The translations under genes were made by a program, and so were the position numbers. From Tubiluchus corallicola (Eukaryota; Priapulida; Priapulimorpha; Priapulimorphida; Tubiluchidae): a stretch of DNA of 64,000 nucleotides. Numbering within the stretch: position 1 is the stretch's first letter; each line of letters begins with the position of its first letter. The notes under the pieces were generated by a model. It did no database searches and was not told where the DNA came from. It saw only the letters and a program-made list of their open reading frames with translations. Shown here in pieces: positions 23,001-35,400 of the stretch. The stretch is taken from positions 186,001 through 250,000 of the forward strand of contig JAQGDQ010000153.1 in NCBI GenBank assembly GCA_030141605.1, in the 5' to 3' direction.

Positions 23001-26000
23001 GCTCAGCGCTCTGGCTGCAGATTATCTCGAAGAGTTTCTTGGCTTATTATTTATGCAATGCAGTCCATTTGCAAGGTCATTCAGCTTGGTTTCCACTGTG
23101 ATCATTTGTTATATTTTACCAATAGCAGAGATTGCATGGGTGGTTGAAGAGACTGTGATATAAAACAGGTGATGTTGTTTATAAATACCCGCATAGTTTT
23201 ACCAATTGTAGCAATTGTTCCGATTTGAAGTGAAGCAGGTATCTGATACTGATCCAGTTGAGGATATTTGGCACTAAATGAAAATTGGTTCATCTGTGGT
23301 GGAATGTCCGTTATTTTAATCACCAAATTGCTTTAGGTTATGTCACATAACTCAAACAAAAGTTGAAGTTTACCGATGTTAGATAGATAAGAAGTAGGCC
23401 TAATATAATTATATTTAGGAAGATTACAATTCGTAAATTTAGTCTGCATATAAGCCTTCCAAAATACACTCAAATGTAGGAGGATACATTGGCGCTTTGG
23501 CGTCATGCACCAGTGGGGAATTTACAGTGCTTCATTGCACTCCCTTCCTGAATTGTAGTCTTACTCATTTCATTCTCTGTCACCTGGCTGGTCTGAGTCA
23601 TGCATCTATTTAACGTTTTTCCTGATAGCACATGGTTCCTTGAAAGAAGCGAACAAACTAGGTTATTACCGTATTTGATTTGCCACATTGCGCAGTGTTG
23701 TTATTTTTATCCATTAGGACCACTCTCGTATTTTTGCCTGTTGTTTGTATTTGCAAATTTTCAAATGTATTACTTACGTGCATCTGCATCATCCTGCGCT
23801 TCCACACAGATGTGCAATTATCAAATAGCTACAAACAATAGTATTGCTTTAGTAGGGATGGCATGGAGCTATTGTTGGCTATGTACAAATCATCAAACAA
23901 TGTATGCAAACAAGTGCAAGTGAAAAGATTACATGGTTAGAGTGAAATAAAAAAATAAATTTACAAATGCAGGAAATGTTAAAGCAGTACATAAAAGTAA
24001 GTCAAAAGCTTTCCCAGCAAGTGCTGCTAAAATATCTAGGGAAGAAGGATGACACTAAAAAGGCGAGCTGTTATCACTAAGGACGGATGACTAACTATTA
24101 TATTCTTGCAATTTTTATTCTTGCAGGAAAATACAAAGTGCAAATTTATGATAGAAATACTAATGATTTTTTGCCCTCAACTCCTGGAATTGGCATGCAT
24201 GTTGAGGTAAGAGGCTAACACACAGGCTGTAAACTTACATATTTTTTTAGCTTACTTCTCACTTGTGTATCAAAATTTATATTGTTCTTTGGTGAAATTT
24301 GGCTGAGAAAGCCATATCAGTAATTTTGTAAGTGACCCCAAAGTCCCAGGCCCAAATGTTCTGTATTTTAATGAATTTTTACTTGTAATCATTTTTTAAA
24401 TTTAAAAATGTTTCTTTTGAGGTATGTGGCTAATTATTGCATTATGCACGTTGGCCTGGAAGTTTTTGTAGGTTAAATCAGCTTGCAATAATGACAAAAT
24501 CACTATTCATTAGATCACATTGTTATATAAGTTGAAAATTTTCAAGCTGCACAAGTGAATAATATGTTATTTAAAAAGCTTTAATGTTAGAAATTTTAGT
24601 TAAGTATATGTGGTTTATACTATAATAAACGTATTTACCAAGCTTTGAAAAATAATTACAGGTGCGTGATCCAGACGACAAGGTACTGATGTCCAGGGTG
24701 TACAGTGCTGATGGTCAGTTTACATTTCAATCTCACACTCCCGGAGAACATGTGATCTGTCTGATGTCAAACTCGTCACAGTGGTTTGGTGGTGGGCAAT
24801 TGGTAAGCTGGTATTTAGCGCATTTTTATTTGAAGCTCAATGTTTTAAATGAGCTTTATTGTAGAGGTTTGTCACAATATTGCTCTGCCACGTGATTGGT
24901 AAGTTATTGTTCACAGTCAGTTTTATTTGTACATGAACATTGAACATTTGAACATATATCTTACTAGTTGTTCACTATCTCTGACGAGTATGATTTCAAG
25001 CTTCGCCAGTTATTTTATAATCTTGTTCACTGATGAAATAACTCCAGATAGAGAAACTAGTGAGTGTTTCATGAATGAACCTATAGTAATCAGCATACAG
25101 AAGGGCAATGATTAATTTAGCACATATTAGCTAGGTTTTGATATCAAGTTGTCAAAAACTCATAGTCTTTAATTCCAATTTAACTATCGTTTAACTTTTG
25201 ACTTTCAATTTCTGTAATTGGCTTCCACATTGTTGAAAATCATCTTGCAAAGATAGCTGACCTTCCTTTTTGATGTGTTACATAGTAAATTCTTTTCCAC
25301 CCTAAGATTTTTAGTAATGAAAGTTTTATCTTTCTGTTGTACACAGAGAATTCATTTGGATATACAAGTGGGCGAGCATGCTGTAGACTATGGTAAAATT
25401 GCAGATAAAGAACAATTTACCCAGTTAGAAATTCGTATGAGGCAGCTCTTGGAACAAGTGGAGCAAATAACAAAAGAGCAAAATTACCAACGGGTAACTA
25501 AGATGTTGCAGTTTGTTTGGTTGTATTTAATTATTTTTATGAAATGCTTGATAATGGATTACATTTTGCTGAAAAACCAGAGAAAGGTGGTTTAGAGTGG
25601 ATGGTAATAATTTACCCTTTGTATGTCTGAGTTTTAATTTTGTCACTCTTTATCATGAACTGGTTGTCAAGTTAAAGTTGTGTTTAAGTACAATCAGTGG
25701 CGGCTCGTGCGTGAGCACTGCAGAACTGCAACACCCCCCTATTTTCACTCGATATTATCGCTAACATTCAATATAAGTCTTCTTTCTTTATACTTGTACG
25801 TTAATAATCTTTAAGTTTAATGTCAGTAGCCATCTAGTTCAAGAAAAAATTATAAAAACCTTGTATGGAACTGCATGCTTCACAGTTCCAGTGATGCGGG
25901 TGTTTGGCTGTTGTGCACCAACGGCCATGCGCACATGTCCAAGATAAGAAGCTGTATGCCTAGACAGAGAGTGCGGTTGTGCAAGTGTAAGGTAGTGTTT

Positions 26001-29000
26001 CTTTTTGACTAAATTTTCTTTTTATATATTTTTTTGTTTTACACAATATTAAAACAATGTCTAAAAATTTTCTGAAGAAGTCCATTAATATTAGCTATGA
26101 GCCACCACTGAGTACAATATGCATAGTTGTTAGTAATTTTTTTTAACATTTTTTTTCGCTTTATATTTGAACTTATTTGGAACAGTGAAGTTTTATCAAT
26201 AGTAGCACAGCCAGACTGGGTTTATTATCCAAAGTTAACTAATTGGTATTATAGCCAAATTTATTGTTGCTAACGTTAATTTATTGTACATTGCTGTTTG
26301 AAACGGTTTTGAGGAAAGAGCCATTCCCAACAACACAATGCAGGTTTTTTTGCACAAAAAAACTACAATGCTTTTTCGGTATGTTAACGAGAACAGAAAT
26401 GAGCAAATGTATTTCTAATTTTTCCATTAGAAAGTACATTTGATTGTTTACATATAAAATTAAGTGCAGCAGCACTGTTACAGCTTTGCAAGCTTGTGTG
26501 TATTGAGTGTTAACATCAATCTAGTCGTCAGTGTATGCAGCAAAGCATTTAGTAGGATTTCATACATACAGAAAAGCGCTAGTAAACTGTTCGTAAATAC
26601 CCGAAGGAACATTTGAAGAAATGGACATTAGGATAATGGAGATTTGAAGGAGTAGACAGCAGAATACTTTAGATGCTTTAGAAATGATGTCTAACGGATC
26701 ATTTGTCTTTGGGTGTCAAACTGGATCAATAGAAGAACAAGTGATTATAATAATTTACGAGATTTTGGGTCCTGTTATTATTATTTCAAATACATTCGTC
26801 ATTCTTGTGATACTTTGTGATGAAAGACTCCATAAAGTACCATTTTATTACATTGGAAGTCTAAGCTTGTCTGATTGTGTAGTTGGTGTAGGTATCATTT
26901 TGCGTATGCTGACAATGATATCAAAATCATTTTGTACACTGAACATTTGTCATGCCAGTGCAATTCTTCTTGGTGTTGCTTTGCGGTGTTCTGCACTACT
27001 TTATGTTGCTGTAACTGCAGACAGGTACATTTCTATTACTTATGCACTCTTTTATTCGACTCTTATGACTACAAGACGAGCTTGGATTAGTATTTATTCA
27101 ATATTCACCTTCGGAGTTGTGCATTTTGTCATCTCCTATAACCTGTATCGTTTAGATTTTGCCGATGGATATTACATGGAACACTGTATTTTTTTCATAC
27201 CTCGAAGATATGAACGAATGTTTGGCATAACAACTGCAGCCGTTCTAGCAATGTTCTGTTTTCCACTCATTGCTTACTTCTATATTAGTATAGCAAGAAC
27301 AGCGCTGCGCCATTCGAAAGCTATTGCTGACACTCACAACATTGTTGGTAATGGAGACAACAGGAAGCAATTTAAAGGAAAGCTGAATCTTGCAAAGACC
27401 ATGGGAATTGCGTTTTTGGTGTTACTTGTCTGCTGGTTGCCTGTAGTGCCATATGCCTTGGCACTCAGTGCATGTTTCAAACAAGACAGCATACAGTGTG
27501 ACAATTTAGAAGTGCATTCAGAGTGGATTGCTTTGTTGTGTGGCTTGAATTCGTTAATAAATGTCTTTGTTTATGCCGCCAAACTAAAGCAGTTTCGAGC
27601 TGGAATGATGAATTTAAAAACAATCATTTTTAGAACTACAAGACTTTATTGTTGTCACTAGATTAACTCACTAAGTTACAATTTATTGAATTTATTATTC
27701 TGAAAATATGCTGTAGCTTCCTGTACCTTGCCATGATACCTTAGCCACTTGAAATAATGTTCTGAATCATGCTGCTACTGCAAGAAAAATGTTTAACTTA
27801 GTTTATGATGAGTAAAACTGACAGTTATCTTTAGTGTTTTCATAATCTTGATCATGAGTAAATGAGTAATGAATTGCCCACTATATTAATTTTGCTTTGG
27901 AATGTGGCTTTAAGGTTCTGTAGCCTGGTTGTATGTAACAATGTTCACCATTAACATTGTAGTTGTAGTAGTTGTGTACATATAGTACTTAATGCATCTA
28001 AATTGCTGTAAGAGATTGGGCTTACTGAGCCGCCAGTTTATCGTATAAATATCGTAATATAACAGACATGTTGCTAGTCTAATCTTTGTTAGTCTATAAT
28101 TAATATAGGTGATACTGAGAAACACGGCACTATAGTAATAGTAGTATTTTTTAATGCTTCGGAGACTGAAAGAATCGTAATGTTTTAGACATTTTTTATA
28201 ATAGGTTGTTTGAAGTGTACTTCTCTAATTATTTTACACCCACTTCTAAGTTTTCCCATTTGATGCATTTTTATATTTTTGTGCTAATAGTATTTCTCGT
28301 CTTTTTGTTGTCCTAGATTTAAAATCTAAAAAATTTTTTCCGAAGGTTCATGTTCCTACTTGATGGAATGGTTATCTCAAGATGTGATTTGAAATGCAGT
28401 CATAAACCACCATTCAAGCTAACTCATTTATCTAAGATTTGTGTAAATTACTTTTCTTTGCATTGTCAATGTGTAATTACTTTCTATATACTCACAATTT
28501 TTAATTGAACACAAACATTGATGTTATTACTGCTGTATCTTTGTGGCTGTTACCATTGTTGTCAGTAACTTGCCGCTGTACCAAAAAGTTGGGGTGAAAA
28601 ATGAATTTTTTCTTGCATTTATTGATTCTGCTATTCCAACATTGATTCATGGATGCTTTTTGTGTATGTTACATTACAGAGAGTTAGTTAATTCATATAA
28701 GTCAAACTTAATTCATATAATCCAAATGCTAATTTGCTTAGTGTTTGGGGGATATTATTCAGTATTGGTCATTGGGATTGGCTGCTAACTTTTGTTGAGC
28801 CTTGGTCTATGTGTGCCTATGATTCTAATCTGTTAAGTTTTGACTTGCCCACACAATTTTAAAGATAGGGTCCAAACAGGCCTATCTGGTATAGAAAAAA
28901 TGAATTCAGCTGTGCTTGCAGTGACATTGTGATGTAGGTCTATGTACATTATCGGAAATGCAGAATGCCAGTGAATGTTTCTTTTGTCTACTGGTGTTAA

Positions 29001-30342
29001 GTTTTTAGCCAAAAGACCTGAGAAAAAGCAAATAAAAATACCTGAGTTGAAGTAAAGCCAAAAACCACCTACAGCAGCAGGAAAAAGCACAACCTAGATC
29101 AACTTGAACTAAACTAGTAAAGAAATTGTATGTCGCAGTGCACTCTGAATTTTGTAGTACAAGTACTACTACTACTACCCTTTGTGTAAAAGTAAATCGC
29201 TCGGGCCATGTTAGTAGCAAGCACTACTCTTTTTATAAAGAAACTATTATTTAATGAAACTGTTCATCTTGCACTAGCAAGCGATATTAACAGTCATAAA
29301 ATTATATGAATGACATATGTTCAGTGCAGTTGATTGACATGCGAATCGTTATTTCGTAGACACATCAGTGACGTAGCTAGAGCTTGTAGTGCCAAGCCCC
29401 TCCTCGAAGAAAGATATAACGTAGCAACATCTATTTGATTTCAGAATACTAAAATTTAGCGATGAGTCAGTTGTGAATAAATTGATAACAATAAAACACT
29501 ACTGAAATAAATTTGTTTGTGAGTCTTTAAAGTCTTCAAGCATGCTTCAAAAGCTGCAAAAGGCTCACTAAGAAGTTTCATCAAATGATTAACACATGAA
29601 AGAACATGATTATAAATGTTGCTTCAGTGAACTCAAGATGTGTACTATAAAAATTTTTGAAAATAAAGAAAAAATATTTCAAAGATATTAAATCATTAAT
29701 AGTTATCATCTTCCTTTGTGACAAACTCAGCAGTAAGTGTTATAACTGGTGTTTTCATGGAAAATTAAATTACGTTGGACGTTTTGCTTTTTGTTAAGAA
29801 AGATACACAAACCCATCGAGCAACATTTAAGTTTAATAAATTAATGTAATGTTCAGAAAATCACACACTGGCATCGAATAGCTGATTCACAAACTTGAAT
29901 GATTTCTAAAACAATAAAAGTGCAAACGTCATAATGCCTACGACAATGACATGCAAATTGTAAGAGACAAATTTTAGGTCACTACACCTGCAACAATAAA
30001 TGAGAAAATGAGGCAACAATGTTTGCCTATTGTAGATATAAGTTTTGTAATATATTTCTACTGGTCTGACAGAATGAACTTTTTCAGTGCACTTGACCTT
30101 AACCTCCTCCATAGCTATGCTGCATTGTTTGTATTTGATAAAAGAAGAAAATTGACACAGCTTTTGATTTAAGTGTTTTATTTTTTTTACAGTATCGAGA
30201 GGAACGATTTAGGCAAACAAGTGAGAGTACTAACCAGCGCGTACTCTGGTGGTCAGTTGCACAAACTTGCATTTTACTTTTGACTGGTTTTTGGCAGATG
30301 AGACATTTAAAGAGTTTCTTTGAGGCCAAAAAACTTGTGTAG
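20078..30342 (+). CDS. TMED9: p24 family cargo receptor, TMED9/TMED4 type, complete, 220 aa
   Basis: p24 proteins cycle between ER and Golgi in COPI/COPII vesicles and select secretory cargo. Five exons join in frame: 20078-20222, 24127-24206, 24662-24802, 25347-25493 and 30193-30342 (TAG). Residues 1-24 form a hydrophobic signal peptide. A GOLD domain begins with [20 protein letters not shown] and continues through [35 protein letters not shown] and CLMSNSS. The lumenal coiled coil has [19 protein letters not shown], followed by [18 protein letters not shown], one membrane helix, and the tail [14 protein letters not shown] with the FF and KK sorting signals. It is closest in pattern to the TMED4/TMED9 (alpha/p25) subfamily; which of the two is not resolved. 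Intron 1 holds a LINE endonuclease relic; intron 4 holds a hAT-type element and an intronless GPCR gene on the same strand. Confidence 0.95.
20340..21374 (+). mobile_element. LINE endonuclease domain relic in TMED intron 1
   Basis: The plus strand shows scattered but ordered pieces of a non-LTR retrotransposon apurinic-type endonuclease: [12 protein letters not shown]...[10 protein letters not shown] near 20345-20450, RDVNARTGS near 20785-20815 (the family's GDFNA.. box with Arg for Gly-Asp), and [11 protein letters not shown] near 21130-21165 (the SDH catalytic box). Stops and frame changes interrupt it, so it is dead. No reverse transcriptase follows, so the copy is truncated. Confidence 0.75.
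25695..26110. mobile_element. hAT-type nonautonomous element (MITE-like) with perfect 8-bp target duplication
   Basis: The 416 bp begin CAGTGGCGGCTCGTG and end TATGAGCCACCACTG, an inverted match over 15 bases with two or three mismatches. The same 8 bases, AGTACAAT, lie directly outside both ends (25687-25694 and 26111-26118). An 8-bp duplication and CAGTGGCGG termini are hAT superfamily features. There is no coding potential inside. It lies in TMED intron 4. Confidence 0.9.
26684..27661 (+). CDS. Rhodopsin-like (class A) GPCR, single exon, nested in TMED intron 4
   Basis: 325 aa, no introns. Seven hydrophobic segments are visible at about residues 20-43, 55-78, 92-114, 133-155, 178-203, 240-262 and 277-300. 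Class A marks are an NGS glycosylation site at residue 4, TM1 with [12 protein letters not shown]2 with SLSDCVVG in place of LAxxD, the G-protein switch ADRYISI after TM3, a Cys in ECL2 (MEHCIFF) for the disulfide, CWLPVVPY (the CWxP toggle) in TM6, and NSLINVFVY in TM7, where NPxxY has Val for Pro. The short Cys-ended tail (RLYCCH) could be palmitoylated. The ligand cannot be deduced; amine, melanocortin-like and orphan groups share these features. It lies on the same strand as TMED, wholly inside the 4.7 kb intron. Confidence 0.9.
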   Translation: MMSNGSFVFGCQTGSIEEQVIIIIYEILGPVIIISNTFVILVILCDERLHKVPFYYIGSLSLSDCVVGVGIILRMLTMISKSFCTLNICHASAILLGVALRCSALLYVAVTADRYISITYALFYSTLMTTRRAWISIYSIFTFGVVHFVISYNLYRLDFADGYYMEHCIFFIPRRYERMFGITTAAVLAMFCFPLIAYFYISIARTALRHSKAIADTHNIVGNGDNRKQFKGKLNLAKTMGIAFLVLLVCWLPVVPYALALSACFKQDSIQCDNLEVHSEWIALLCGLNSLINVFVYAAKLKQFRAGMMNLKTIIFRTTRLYCCH

Positions 30343-32490
30343 TATATAATTTTTGATATAGAACTTTAAGGTGAAATGGCCATATGGGGAGTGGTGCGGT
30401 ATCTTTCAGGAAGAAGTATATTGTCAGCAATAGGATGGTCAAATTCAAATGCAACAGAAAATTCTGTGGAAAATGTTTTGCTCAATGGCGAGAAAAAGGA
30501 AACAATTTGTACAAGTCGATTACTATAATTTATCATCTGTATTGTTAGATATTATAACTAAGTCTCACACTATCATAGTTTTCTCATGTTGCTTGATTAT
30601 CTGGTACTGCATTACATTACATTTTTCATGCTGTGGATTATGGGCTTTCTTATTGAAAAATTTGCTGTGTTTGATGCGGTGTCGTCAGGTACACTTAAGT
30701 TGTGGTTAACATATACAATCTACTGAACTAAAGATGCTTCATTTCATATTATTAATTATAATTTCAGTATTGGTACAAGACAGGTGGTAATTTATAAATT
30801 TTGGGTGATTGGAGTTACAGTGTGTTATTTATTACGTTTGTACTATTTTTTTTTCATTTTCAATACATAAATTCTGGTACAAATGCAGTTTTGTATATCT
30901 TAAAATGTCTTAAACAGCAATATTGTTAAGACTTTTCATATTGCTTAGTGTATTTCATAATCGCCGGTTGTTGTTTGTAGCCAGTTGATCGTGTAATTGA
31001 TTCCTCATCAATCTTGTTTCGCAGTCAGCTTCTGGCATTTGCAGCTACAGCCTTGATTCTGTGCAAATATCTTATAAATCATTAAGTTTGGTTTTATATT
31101 TTCTACTTGTTTATTGTCATCTATGTCAAGTGGCTCTTATCACATTTTGCCAATTAATTAGTTTTTAACAATAAATTATAGGTTTTCTAAACTATGTTAC
31201 TTGCATTGTTTTGCTTTGCTTTATGCATTTCTGGAAAATGAACTAAAACCACTAGTTTTGTTTCATAAGTTTGGGGAAATTGACAACTGTTTCAGTGCGA
31301 CTTACTGTGTCAAATATGTAATGTATTGCTACTTTTTTAAAATTTCGATACAGTTGAACTTTTTTAATAAAGTGATAATAGGAATTGACATCAAGTTTCT
31401 GAATTTTTTGTAGTAACAATTTGCAATTTTAAAATGATACATCACTGTCGCATAACATCATTTTTTATGAATTTGTCTGTTTTACATTAAACGTACATTA
31501 ATAACATTTTTAATTTACTGACGAACACCATTTTTTATTTAAAGTTTATTTCAGCATATAAGAATACCATACAAAAGTTAAAAATTTACACTAAAAACTA
31601 AGAAATACTACATGTCGTGGACTATTAAAAGGTGCAAAAATTTACGAAAAATAAAAAAAGCATACATAGAAATTAAAAATACAAAGCGTCAGTTAAAAAG
31701 CCAGCGGTTACTACATATTCTACATAGTTATTCTATGCTATATAACTAAATCTTATATAATTATAGTTATATAGACAATATAATTTTATGTCCAATGTTA
31801 TTTTTATTAATAAATGGGTTAGCATTTAAAAGCGGTTAAAATTGAAAAGTTTGTTTTCATCTGCAAATCTACGGAGTTTCAGCACCCAGGCATTTAATCA
31901 AGCCTAACTGCCTAAGTTACCTTGTGGCTACCCTCTTCTATATAGCTTAAATAGCTATATAATACTAGTGGTAATATATATCAAGCAAATACTTTATTAG
32001 TTTAAAATAAAACATTTTAAGTGCTTTATGTGAACTTATGTCAGGTCCTTTGTTTAATTGTTTTCATCGATAATAATAACAGAGCCCTGTATCATTTACG
32101 TAGCAAATACGGATTAACAAAAGCTACCAGGTTGTATAACAATCAAATGAAAATAATAATTAGCTTCATTAATCATTAACCGAACGTACTACTGTACTAA
32201 TAACAGCAGCAGTAGAAAAATCTCCTTTTTGCTATTATCAAGGCAGATCGAGGATTTGAATTAATTTAGTAGAGCGTAACGGTAAATTTTTTAGCGGATG
32301 CGAATTCAAGTTTGCCACCAAATTTTTTTCGGATCGGGAAATTAGTCGATCTGCTAATCTCTGCCACGTACGTAGTAAAGTTTTATCTATGGTTTTTTTC
32401 TTGAGTACCTATATGTTTTTGTTCATTGTGTACTGTCCTCTTGTGGTGGATTTGTGAACCACACATGTAAACAAACCCGGCAAGGCGATT
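30343..32490. other. TMED-NUBPL intergenic region, no gene seen
   Basis: AT-rich DNA with the TMED 3' flank. The segment from about 31520 to 31700 (T-rich start, then A-rich short motifs) resembles the 3' UTR end of a LINE on the minus strand, but no coding part follows, so I do not call it. Confidence 0.45.
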
Positions 32491-35400
32491 ATGGGGTCGC
32501 GAAATTTGTGGAGGATTGTTTCTTTAGCAACTTCAACGAAAACTAACCATCAGTTATGTACCAGAGTCATAGGCTTTCGTCATTTTGCAACAGGCAAAGG
32601 AAATTCGGTTGGTTTTAAAAAAGTGCTTTCGTATGTTTTATTAGATATAACTACACAAATTTCATAAATTTTCACACAAGATACTACTTTAATTCACTTA
32701 CTTACTATAAACTACTTGAGCTTAAAAAAATCAAGCAAACTATGTAATTCGGATGGCTAAGGGCCAAAAGAAACTGTTTGAGTTGCACAGTAAACCGAGT
32801 TCGGCGAAAATGGTTTTTCATGTATCCATTTCTTAGTGGATGCACTGTGCTTGTGTGCAGCTATAATTTATTGAAACTTAGTGTGCTTTAAAATAATTAA
32901 TTGGTGAATAATCTATTTAGAAAATGCCTAGCACCACAGCTCAAGCTGGTACCGCCCAGTTATCATAATTAAATTATCAAGAGTGAAATTTGATATGCAA
33001 GGCTTACACACTCACGTGCACACATAAAATCAGTGTCTGCATTTATTGAGAAAGACAGTCTTTCACTGCCTATTTAAACTGCTGGTGGAAGTTTGACCAG
33101 GAGCAATAACATTGCAGTTACTCAGAATTTTCCACTTTGCCATTTTATTAAAAAGGTAGAACAGTGAATTACTGGTATGCAAATTGCTCACAAATCAAAT
33201 CAACTTACACGTGTCACATGCATAAATACGCTGTAGTATTCATTGATGAGCTTTTCACCCCTTCTGATGGGACGGCCGGGAAAGTGCGCATTCATTGTAT
33301 TGACAATGTTTCTGCAAGTCCGAGATATGCAGAGCAAATACAATGGATTTTGCATAAGCTGTTCCCCTAACACATACCAAATCCAGTGAAATGTAAAACA
33401 TTTGAATTACATATAACTGAAAAATGTATAGTCTACTTTTGTGGCCTTTTTGTACAAATTTATATCTTTATTATTTGTATGCGTACATGCCTAAGACTTT
33501 GTAGAGCTCAGAGTCAAGCGTATGTTACAGTTACACTGTTTAATACAGACACTGAATTTGTCATTGCCACGATTGTGCAACCGTGTTTTTTTATCGTTGC
33601 CTTTTCAGATAAGGATCCATATTTTCTCGTCAATAGCTTTCATTGGTATATTTCATTTCATGAGATTTAAGTGGCATTTTACTAACTTTTTTCTTTGAAT
33701 TGACTCATCACAACTATTCTGCATTTTAAGGACAATGAGGATGTTCAAAAGAAACAACCAGTAGATATGGAAGAACGACGCAGACAAATAATGGCTAAGG
33801 GCCTACCAAAACAAAAACCGATTGAAGGTGTGAAGGAAATCATTGTCATTGGAGCTGGAAAGGGTGGTGTAGGGAAATCTACTACTGCTGTGAACCTTGC
33901 ACTGGCACTTGCTGACATTAATAAGGTAAAAAAATAGTTGTTGGTATTGCTAAGATTGCTAAGTTATTATGGGTTGTTCTTTACCATTTTCTGCAAAGAA
34001 ATGTAAGTTCTTGGAGACTATGCAACTTGTATATAATAATATATATATATATATACATTAATGTATGTAATGTAGCTTTATTGACAGTGTTTAACTCGCT
34101 TGTATAAAATGATATCTTTTTTACTGTGTTAACTGCGCAAGAGAAACGTTTGTCTTAAACCTAGCTGATTCCCCTTTTTTTGTAAAAATGAGGTTCTTAA
34201 ACATATTTTTTCAATCCTTTATGATTTTACGGGTGTAGGCCTATTTATTGAGAAATTGCGTTTCAAAGTAGATTTAAGCCTTGAGTCTGCAAGTTTAACC
34301 TGTAATGCCAATACTGCTCTTTTAATGTTTGATAGGACAGCAAGATTGGACTACTAGATGCAGATGTGTTTGGTCCGTCAATTCCTATGATGATGAACTT
34401 GGAGGGACAACCAGAAATTACCAAAGGTGTGTCTTTAATAGCATCGCTAATAATCTGGGAACTACCAGCAAAAGTATCACACGTATTAAATTTTCAATGT
34501 TGTCGCTGTGGTGCAAATTTGAGTTTTCGTGGTGAAGATCAAAAACAGTTTTACATGTATCCATTTATAGCATGTTGCGGGACTGTAGTGTGACATATGT
34601 TGTATGCTGTATATCCATTTAGATTGTATTGTGAGAGATCAAAAACGGTCCTTGTAAAGATGGACCTGGGCACTTGTTGATCTACAAAAGGGCCTAAGCT
34701 GTGTCCATAAAGTATGGACTCAAATGTATTGCAAAAGAAATACACCCAGATGTCTACACATCACTGAGTTAACAAAGATGATTTGGTCCCAAAAAGGCTT
34801 GAGAAAACTGCAGTTATCAGGCAAATCCTCCTGCTGGGATTTTTTCATACTATAACTAGCATAGCATGTGCTATATAGTCTCATGGCTAAACAAAAAATC
34901 CATTCTTTATGAACAACATCTGCTTATTGTAGTCCTTTATTGAAACTTTACCAAACACTTTCCTTGCAGGAATGCTATTAACTAGGAATATATGGTTGAC
35001 TTTTGTTTACAGTTTATTTATTTGTCAGCTGAATTAATTAATGAATATCTAGATTTAACAGTAAATGATTATAATTACCATCATCTCCGTTGTTGTCTGT
35101 TTAATTTTGATCATCATCATTTTCATGATTTGTCATTGTGGTTAACAACCTGAACATTATATCAAATGAAAACTGCTTTTTTGTTTTAGGAAACTTGATG
35201 AAACCACTTCAAAATTATGGAATTCAGTGGCATGTATAATGACCTGTTCATATCTTCATATATATAATGATAACTTTTTAAATTATTCTTTACTCATTTT
35301 GGCGGACATAAATTGTAGGAACACTAAATTTTACCAATATGTAATCAAAACAATTGTTAAGCAGAAAAAAGTTATGTTTCATAGACCTTTGTCTCTTCTT

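Noticed and set aside
29366-29400. CAGTGACGTAGCTAG, similar to a transposon terminus
   Set aside because: No matching inverted end or target duplication was seen downstream.
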